This document shows positions 56,266 through 64,000 of a stretch of DNA of 64,000 nt, piece after piece (position 1 is the first letter of the stretch; each line of letters begins with the position of its first letter). The DNA is from Omphalotus guepiniiformis. Lineage: Eukaryota; Basidiomycota; Agaricomycetes; Agaricales; Omphalotaceae. A program made the position numbers and the translations under genes. Below the pieces are notes generated by a model, which was given only the letters and a program-made list of their open reading frames with translations, did no database searches and was not told the DNA's origin. The stretch spans positions 310,001 through 374,000 of the forward strand of contig JAQOOI010000016.1 of the NCBI GenBank assembly GCA_028554645.1. The letters run 5' to 3'.

Positions 56266-58297
56266 ATGAGTATGTTTTAATTCTTTCTATTCTTTCTATT
56301 CTTTCCCTCCAACTCTTCCGCTCATTACTTTACTTTTAGTTGCTGCTAATAACGAAGAGCGCTCTTCTCAGTCACCTTCAGATGATGGTTCAAACTATGC
56401 TCTTTATCCAGATGCACAGAAAATCGACATCGAAATCGACGGTGCGGCGGAAATGTTTCACTATCTTCCTGCTCGTGTACTGACATAACCCCCCCTTCCC
56501 CTCCCCCCCTACAATCTAAACAGATGAAGAGGGAGGCTCGTTAACTTCACAGACTCTCAACGCGGACGGTACCCCAAAACGTCCTATGAACGCGTTCATG
56601 ATATTCGCTCGTAGACGCAGACCTCAGGTTTCATCCGAGAACCAGTCAATGCGGACTGGTGAAATTAGTAAAATCTTGAGCAAAGAGTGGAACTCCATGC
56701 CCGCAGTCAGTTTACTCTCCATCCCCCCTTCCTCCCCCCCTTCCGTCCTTCCTTGCGCACATCTCATCTCAAATCTCAAATCCTTTTTCTCCTATCCATC
56801 GCATCCGAAAAACAATATTATCTCGACAGAGCAAAACAGCTCAAAGAGACATTCAACTCAAAGTACCCAGACTACGTATACCGTCGTCGACCCAACAATT
56901 CTCGTAAACGACGCAGAACAGACGCGGGAGCAGCAAGTCACACTGGTGGTTCATCATCTCTCGACGGAAGTAGTTCTATGCCTCCGAATGATCCCGGGGA
57001 CGATCTTGTAAGGGTAGGTGATCTCGGAGAATCATCGCCTACAGATGGAGACGATTCTCTCTTCGATGCGCATTCTGTACGGTATTTACGCTTACACCAT
57101 GACACGTCACAGACTTACGGTGAATCACCGCACGCTGGAATTTCGCTCAGCGGAGGAGGTCTTGGTGGTCCTCCCGGCGGCGCTGGTGGTATACACACGC
57201 ATCCTCATTCAAATAGGACTCACGCACACCATACGAATTTATTATACAACTCTCAAGATCCTTATCGACATTCACCTTCCTCACACGGCGGCGATTCGAG
57301 AGGACTTTCTTATCTACCTACACCAAATGAACGACATCCGAATTCACTTCCTTCACCTAGGACAGGTATACCTTCCCTACCGCCTTTCTTATCCTCCCAA
57401 TCGATGTATTCGACTCAGAGTACTACACCCTGGGGTGAATCACGAATAGACTCGCATGCCAGGTCTACGACATCAACGACGTCATCTTGGCTTGGGGGTT
57501 CTTCTGCTACGTCCTCCGGTAGAACGCAGTACGGTTCGAGTTCAAGTTCACCACCACCTTGGCCCGTATCGACTGGCGGCTCGCCCGGAGCAAACTCGAG
57601 TTCCGCAGGGGGAGGTGGTGCGGGAGGAGGAGGAGGAGGAGGAGGTACAGGACATCCGTCATCGTCGATGTATGATTTTCCTACGCTCAATACACCGTTT
57701 TACCCCCCGCAGTCACAATTGGGGAGTGGAAGCGGTAGCGGTAACGGGGGATCTGGCGGCGGCGGGGGAAGTGGTGGTGGTGGAACGACGACGACGGGAG
57801 GAAGTCTATTTGGGAACGGAAATCACCATGGTGCGTCGAGTAATCATCAGTTGACTCTACCGCATTTGGGTTCTGTTGCTGGTAGCAATAGTAGTAGTGG
57901 AGGAGGAGGAGGAGGGAGAACACATTCGGGAGGAGGAGGAAACAGTTATGATCATCGAACGTCTTCAAGTTCGTCTTCTTCGACATCGTACGGTGGTGGT
58001 GGGTCACCACCGTTAAGCGCTGCGGGTTCGTACACTCCAACATCAGCGAGCGGCGTACCAAACGGAACAGGGGGGAGAGATTCGTTTGGTCAGAGTTCAC
58101 GACATGGTTCTCTTCCGAGATCTGCTGCAGGGTTGGGATTGGGGATGGGTGGGGTACTCCCGCCTGTACAGTCTATAACTGGGTACAACCACCAACCGCA
58201 TTCGTTGTTTTCTTCGAATTCGGCGGCGGCTTCTGCAGCTTCGGGGTCTTCGAGTGGGGATTTGCATGATATTTGGTCGAGAGGTGGGCAACCTTGA
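56266..58297 (+). CDS. HMG-box transcription factor (593 aa by the exon model)
   Basis: Exons 56266-56269, 56340-56441, 56524-56705 and 56804-58297 total 1782 bp, a multiple of three. The HMG box runs from about residue 45 (PKRPMNAFMIFARRRRPQVS) through SMRTGEISKILSKEWNSMPA to SEKQYYLDRAKQLKETFNSK and YPDYVYRRRPNNSRKRRRTD. It is of the MATA/Sox-like sequence-specific type found in fungal developmental regulators. The rest is disordered: serine/glycine-rich with long GGGGGGG runs, histidine patches and a C-terminal serine/alanine tract. It should bind DNA in the nucleus. The intron inside the box begins GTCAGT at 56706, but no AG occurs before the exon that must follow. The first exon with only four coding bases is also tentative. 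Confidence 0.8.
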
Positions 58298-61200
58298 TGT
58301 ATGAGAGGGGTCGAAAGGAACAGAGGTGGTCCTGTGGTGTTGGTGCAGTGAAGAAGTCTGAAGCTGAAGAGGGGAGGGGGTGTTTTCTGTAACCCCCGGT
58401 GTGTCTTTATGTTGTCGGATGGAGTTTCTTTTTGTCCTTGTCCTTGTCCTTGTCCTGTTCTATCTCGCCCTGTCCTCATCGTCCTTTTTTGTCGTTAAAA
58501 CTCCAAGCCCATTATCGCACGGACTCGACTCGGAATTTCTCCTTCTCCTTACTTATTTTCATTGTGTGTACTTTTACCGTCATTACTTACTTACCCCCGT
58601 CGGGCCCCTGCTAACTTTTTTCTTTGTTCATCGTTGAAATGATTCGGAGGTTTTATTGCGTTGTTGATTCTTGAATTTGATGTACCCGGGCCTCAGCCCT
58701 CAGGCTACCAAACTAAAAAAAATTATCGTCCTTTTTGGGCGTTTTCAGTTTACTTCTTACAGTGTTATTCACATATCATTTTCTTGTTTCAAGAGTTCAT
58801 TTTCGTTACGACTCGGTCGGTACATACTTACTTACTCATTCATCATGATGATTTCTACTCCACCTTTTACTACTTACTTACATATGGTGGGACCTGGGGG
58901 CTTTCATGTTCAATATTGTGGTTTTCCGTTTTCTGTTTGTTTTTTTTTCCCAAAACGCTGTAGTATAGGATAAAGTATGGCACATAGTATACATTGTATA
59001 TATTTCATTTGTCACGATCATGTTGCTCTCTCTCTCAAGTTTTCTCTTTCTCTTTGCTGTCATATTGCTTTCGAAGTTTACAGTTCTGTTCTGTTCATTA
59101 CTTACATACATATGCAACGTCACAACCATGGCATCCCCTCGCCTCAGCTGTATCATTTGGATTTTTCTTTCCCCTGATTTTCGTATATAATTGTCAATGT
59201 TACATATTCATATTCAGACTCGAGTTAAGTGTCATTCATAGCCCTTAGCCGAAATCGCCGACGGCAACGAACTTCGGCTTCGGCTTGAACGTCCCTTCTT
59301 CGTTCGCTTCGCTTCGACTTCGACTTCGGCTTGTTTGTGCCGACCTGCGCCGGCTCGTCCTCGGTGCTCACTGCTAGGCTAATGCTCCGCAACTCCCGTT
59401 CTTCCGATTATCCCCACCCACTCCCGCGCCGTACTATACTTAGCTTGACGGTACGAAGTGTGGGTCCTCAGGCTCGCAGCCTGACTTACTTTGTTTCGTT
59501 TGGTGCAACGGGGCCGAAGGTGGGGTACTGTAGGTAGGATGGAAGGCATTGCCAGCATTTACAAGAACGGTAAACCCTTCTCAAAATACATACACAGACA
59601 TATAAGTCTCTACGCGTCCGTCAAACGTCCGCATAGGATTATTATTATAAAATAAACCCTAGTCCGAGTACCGAGTACCGAGTCCCTAGATCATACGCTG
59701 ACGACTCTGTGATGAGAACTCAAGGGCCTTCTTCCATGTTGCCGCGTTCCTTGCACTTCAAGTTCATTTCCGGGGTCGGAGGTTAGGAAAGCAGCAGATG
59801 GGGTGGACCGAAGCAAGGGTCACAAGTAAGGTAAGAAGGAAAGCAATCCTGAGTGACTTCCCTTGACCCCCTTCCGTTTATAATTCTTCTATCTTTAGTA
59901 TTTTAATGAAACTTGAAGTGTAAAACACGCGAGAACTCGGAGGGCGACCGCATTACGCCGTACCAGTGCGTGCGTGCGTCGAACGTTCGACGTATATGGG
60001 ATGGCCCGGATGGGATGGTTGCTGCTGATTACAAGGGTTATGCGGATTACTTATCAGAAGCGGTATTTTCGGTTTTTTGTGAAAATAAAACAGGCAAATG
60101 ACAATGTTCTGGGTAAGTACATATTTCTTGTGAGCAATGCATCATCCACTCAGTCCCCCCCTCCGCTCTGGGGTCGAAGGGTCAAGGTCGAAGGTCTAGA
60201 CCTTTCGCTCGTCAGGGTGTATGTATGTACCTGATACGATATATGTGTATGTACTTACTTACAAAGGATCTGCCCAGAAGGGCGAAGGCGCCGTCCCATC
60301 GGCAGCACTCTTAGTCTAACCTGCGTGAGACCGCATGAACGTGAACCTGAGCCTGGAAGGGAACGATGACACCCGAGGAGGGAGAAGATAGTTCACCGTG
60401 GATATCACCCACCTCGGAGGTGGGGAGGGCGAGGGGGGGTCATTTGACTTTTTTGATAGTGCGATTTGCTCACGGAGCGGGAGCGGTTGGGTATGTACGT
60501 AGCTGGGTTGGGCTGAGGAACGATGGATCCCCTCTGAAGGAGGGACTGTGTGAGGTCGGTTGTAATGTAAGAAGACGGTTAGCTCGGCGTGGCATGTTCG
60601 CTGTTCTAGGGCGTTCGGGATGGGTATCTTTGACCCCCACCCCCCTCTCACCCTTGGCCGATCCAGGCTTTCTTTATCACCATCATCCTCCTCCGTTTCG
60701 GCTTCCAAGTTATGTATCGCGTTTGTTTGATCGTCCGTCAATCGAGTCAGTCTATTCTTTGTATGTAAGCCTATGTAAGCCACAATAAAACAAAAAAGCC
60801 CAACAATAAATAGCGTTCTCCCGACCAATGAGAGCATACAATCAAGTTTGCATTCGAGAACAGTCGAGACGTTGAAGGGTTTGGGTAGGGTTCTTTGGAT
60901 GAATTCTGATTTCATGGTTTCGGAATTGTACGACACTGATTGCATCGCATTAACCTGACGAGGAGGGTAATCTTCCTGATATGTATCATGCCATCGAACT
61001 TCTTGGACCCCTTCCACATACTTGTACTAACAAACCATGGATGGCGAATTCGAAGGTTAGAAAGAAAAAGAAAAAGAAAAGAAAGAAAAGTTCCTTGGAT
61101 TTCGCATACCCCAGTGCAAAGCCGCTCGGCGTGCACTAAAGTGCGACCAAAAATTATGACGGAGGGAAGCCCAAAATCAAGACAAATCGAGAATCCGTTT

Positions 61201-62116
61201 AGAACTCACCGTTTCCCGTCTTGTGATTTGATCACGATATACCACCAAAAATCTCAGCCTGCTACTGATATTCGACCCGATGGCGGCTGTTCCGTTTTGA
61301 TGTGAAAAAAAAAAACATATTGCTGGAAGATAAATATCAGAAGAATTTGACGGGAAAAAAATGAAAAAAACGTAAAGACCCTGGGGCTGCAAAGAACCAC
61401 CGTGAGGTTACCACACACACATGCGGTCTTCCATCCCCCCACTCCTGCAAACACAAGCTCGAGTCAGAAGGGTTCCAGAGGCGGCAGTGGGTGTACGATT
61501 GATGCGCTCTCTTTGACATCTTGCATTTCCGTAAGATGTATGTTGTGCTATCCACATATGTCAGCTGCATTCATCGAAGCCGAAGCCGAAGCCGAAGCAC
61601 ATGAATAGAGAAGTTCGTCAAAGCAGCAACAACCGTTGTGATAGCCATGGTCGTTTACATTTCGCTAGTAGAGAAACATGATAGGATTGCTATCAATGCA
61701 GGGAAACAATGAATGAGAAAGCGTCTTCTCGTACATTCAATCCTACGCGACAATCGTTTGTTTAGGTTTGAACAAGCAGTTCTCATTGGCGGGCAAAGCG
61801 GCTTGATGCGTTAGAGTGTTAAGATTTCGGGACCAACTCACATTGCATCCTTGAGTGAGAAACGAATTTTCAGCCTTTTTCGGAGATCTGCGAATTCAAA
61901 GAGGGTAAACAAGGTATTTACAGCAGAGAAACCTATGATTCCCGTATTCCAGGTGCCTATCTGAATGGTGGAAGTTTGAGGATAAAAAAAGTTCGGGCAA
62001 GGTTCGGGCTTGTCGTGGCATTTGCCGGGCTACCGGTGATCCGGCTATTCTTTACCGAATTACTCCGGCGACAGTGCGATGAAGCTCTGCATGGTCTGTA
62101 TACTTCAACGTTCATC
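58298..62116. other. intergenic region between HMG-box and reductase genes
   Basis: No supported gene. A 233-codon minus-strand frame at 60,316-61,017 with one hydrophobic segment was judged unsupported. Repeats of CTTCGG/CTTCGA occur at about 59,265-59,335 and the reverse-complement CCGAAG run at 61,578-61,600. T-rich and CT-rich stretches are common. Confidence 0.5.
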
Positions 62117-63306
62117 ATGGCCCCAGTTGCTCACGTAGCAGTTATTGCGGATTCAACTTCAGTATTCAAAGAGGACATTTTCAAAGGGAAAGTGTTGTTC
62201 TGTACTGGTGGAGGTTCAGGAATATGTCGAGCAATGACCGAGGCAGTCGTGCGTTCTTGTCTTTTGTTTACCGGAATTGAACGCGCAGTTCACATCGAAA
62301 GACTCGTCTAGATGCGCCATGGTGCTGACGCAGTCATCCTTGGACGAAAGTTTGTTACCACAAGGACCTTTTTTCTTCCACCATCTCGCGATTCTCACAA
62401 GCGCTTTTTGTCTCCTTAGGATTGATCGTCTGACGCAGACAGCCAAGGAGCTCTCAGAAGCCACAGGTCGAACGTGTATTTCTGCGCAGGCAGACGTGAG
62501 GCAGCCCAAGACTCTGAAAGACGCAGTTGAGAAAACGATCGAGAAGTTTGGAAGGATTGACTTCGTGATATGTGGTACGACTTCCATTGTCTTTTCTCAG
62601 ACAAAACCTTTCCTATGACAAAAAAAATTTACAGGTGCCGCCGGAAATTTCCTTGCGCCAATTTCGCTTCTTTCAGAGAATGCTTTCAAGACGGTTATGG
62701 AGATTGACACTGTACGACGGTGTTCCACTACCCCACTTTTGTTCACCATGTTTAAAATCTTCTTTTTTTTCGTCCTGTAGCTCGGAACTTTTAACACTAT
62801 TAAAGCAACTCTTCCACATATTCGTGCATCGAAAGGATCTTATATTCATGTTAGCGCAACTCTTCACTACAATGGTGGGTTTTTTATGTTGAGATAATTC
62901 GCTCTCAAGCTCACGTTCTTTCACAGGTACACCTTACCAAGTGCACGTTTCCGCAGCCAAAGGAGCTGTCGACAAATTATCGAATGTTCTCGCCGTTGAG
63001 GAGGGTCCTCACGGTGTACGATCCAATGTCATTGCTCCTGGTCCCATAGCTGGTACCGAAGGAATGGATAGGTTAACAAATCACCGCGACCCAAGATCAT
63101 TCTACGGACCATCCGGTCGAGTGGGTGATGTCAAGGATATTGCTAATGCCACCATATTTCTGTTCAGTGATGCAGCTTCGTATATCACCGGCCAGGTACT
63201 TCCTGTTGACGGTGGATACGAGCATCTTAGAACAAGCCAATTACCTTACCCACAATCTGTTCTCGACCCTGCCAGTGTGCAGACGATGATTAAAGGTAGA
63301 CTTTAA
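62117..63306 (+). CDS. 2,4-dienoyl-CoA reductase, peroxisomal type (SDR family, about 291 aa)
   Basis: The ATG at 62117 gives MAPVAHVAVIADSTSVFKED. Introns with GT..AG ends join exons in frame. The protein has the nucleotide-binding loop KVLFCTGGGSGICRAM, then RHGADAVILGRK, DVRQP (adenine-binding), DFVICGAAGNFLAPISLLS (NAG-like segment), GTFNTIKATLPHI, HVSATLHYNGTPYQVHVSAA ending in KGAVD, and NVIAPGPIAGTEGMDRL, which together are diagnostic of SPS19/DECR2-type reductases. It reduces 2,4-dienoyl-CoA with NADPH so that unsaturated fatty acids can go through beta-oxidation. The C-terminal tripeptide GRL is only a weak match to a peroxisomal PTS1 signal (expected SKL-like), so the location is likely but not proven. 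Confidence 0.9.
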
Positions 63307-64000
63307 GTTAGCTACTGGCGTGTATTTTCCCCCTTGAATATTGTCTTCTCACTTTGTCCTTGTGCTCAAGCTTGATATAGGATCCGAAATTGGATGAGAA
63401 AGTATATTTACACCCCCACGCCGACTTTTGAGAGCATATTCAAATTTCGGGATCTATATTTCTAAGGCTACGATTCCCTCAGAAACGAGGCCTTCATATG
63501 GGAATTTGTATGTCAGTAGACGCAGGTTCACTCGTCGCCCTCTCGATCGAGATCTGCTCTCGCCCCGACGATTCACTTCGGAAACACACTTCGGAGTGCA
63601 AAATACGGGTTGATGCCCCACGGGGTAGAACCCAATGAATTGGAGAAGGTAGATCGATCCGCTTTGTATTTCCCTCTTCAATTCAAGAAATTGAATATAA
63701 CATGCCACCTGGAATTATATTGATCCCTAAAAAACAATTTCGCGGATTTGAAATTGATTCTACAAGGTCAAAGCGTGTGGGACTCCAGATCTCGGGGGAG
63801 AATTTCTATGAGTTTGGAGTTTGTTGTTTAAGAACTTGAGTGAAAGGTGTACATATCAGCACTCTGCAGATGCTTGAGGATGGATTTTCCACGAATTAAT
63901 CCCAATTATCACGAACTCTGGACGTTTTAGAAGATCAGAATGAGAACTTCCAAGTCTGACTCTCTCATGGAGCATCAAAAAGAATGCAATCATGATCGTA
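63307..64000. other. right-end intergenic sequence
   Basis: No coding or structural feature seen beyond the 3' flank of the reductase gene. Confidence 0.5.

Noticed and set aside
60316..61017. 233-codon minus-strand frame with one hydrophobic segment (RTLFIVGLFCFIVAYIGL)
   Set aside because: It could be a small membrane protein, but the composition is irregular, no family resemblance or supporting exon is seen, and the region is otherwise gene-free.
1..64000. tRNA genes
   Set aside because: I looked for box B-like GGTTCGANNCC words with a matching upstream box A and found none that I could fold into a cloverleaf; a covariance-model scan would be decisive.

Overview
The window reads as a chromosome segment of a filamentous basidiomycete, most likely an agaricomycete. 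The support is: genes split by many short introns (about 45-60 bp, GT..AG), F-box-like proteins of the mushroom type, a cysteine-rich small secreted protein of a family I know from agarics, a GH31 glucosidase, and a KDZ-type DNA transposon. The order or genus cannot be fixed from the sequence.

Layout. 1-6.2 kb holds no supportable gene. 6.2-7.2 kb is a secreted-protein gene. 7.3-8.1 kb is a duplicated 3' scrap of the GH31 gene found intact at 39.9-44.0 kb. 8.3-9.8 kb is an F-box gene on the minus strand, beheaded where a large transposon begins. 9,826-31,213 is, by my reading, one composite DNA transposon of the KDZ (Kyakuja-Dileera-Zisupton) superfamily. It has about 68-bp terminal inverted repeats and subterminal TGAACA repeats facing inward from both ends. 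It carries a transposase gene that can be spliced into an uninterrupted 1262-codon frame, and five further genes: a 364-aa nuclear-looking protein, a 683-aa protein, a 261-aa protein, a roughly 759-aa protein with one apparent frameshift, and a 129-aa GIY-YIG/T5orf172-like protein. A recent, complete chromodomain Ty3/gypsy retrotransposon (16,238-22,479, identical LTRs, GTACA target duplication) sits inside it. Without that guest the DNA transposon is about 15.1 kb.

31.6-34.5 kb is a second, non-coding inverted-repeat element. It contains a tandemly duplicated body, two arrays of an 11-bp GTATAC minisatellite and a nested 138-bp relative with a TAG target duplication. From 35 kb on the sequence is ordinary chromosome: MFS drug/polyamine-type transporter (-), GH31 alpha-glucosidase (-), F-box protein (+), uridine-phosphorylase-like enzyme (-), a 7.5-kb microsatellite-rich gene-free stretch, an HMG-box transcription factor (+), and a peroxisomal-type 2,4-dienoyl-CoA reductase (+).

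The most interesting object is the multigene KDZ element. The transposase presumably moves the unit. The roles of the cargo genes are unknown, but the GIY-YIG-like protein and two proteins with acidic SUMO-interaction-like motifs suggest chromatin or DNA-processing helpers. The nested gypsy element shows a clear self-priming signature (an 11-nt match between the likely RNA 5' end and the primer-binding site) and a G_GGT_TTT slippery site at the gag-pol overlap. Exon joins were worked out by eye. Where the summed exon length is a multiple of three, that is stated as support.
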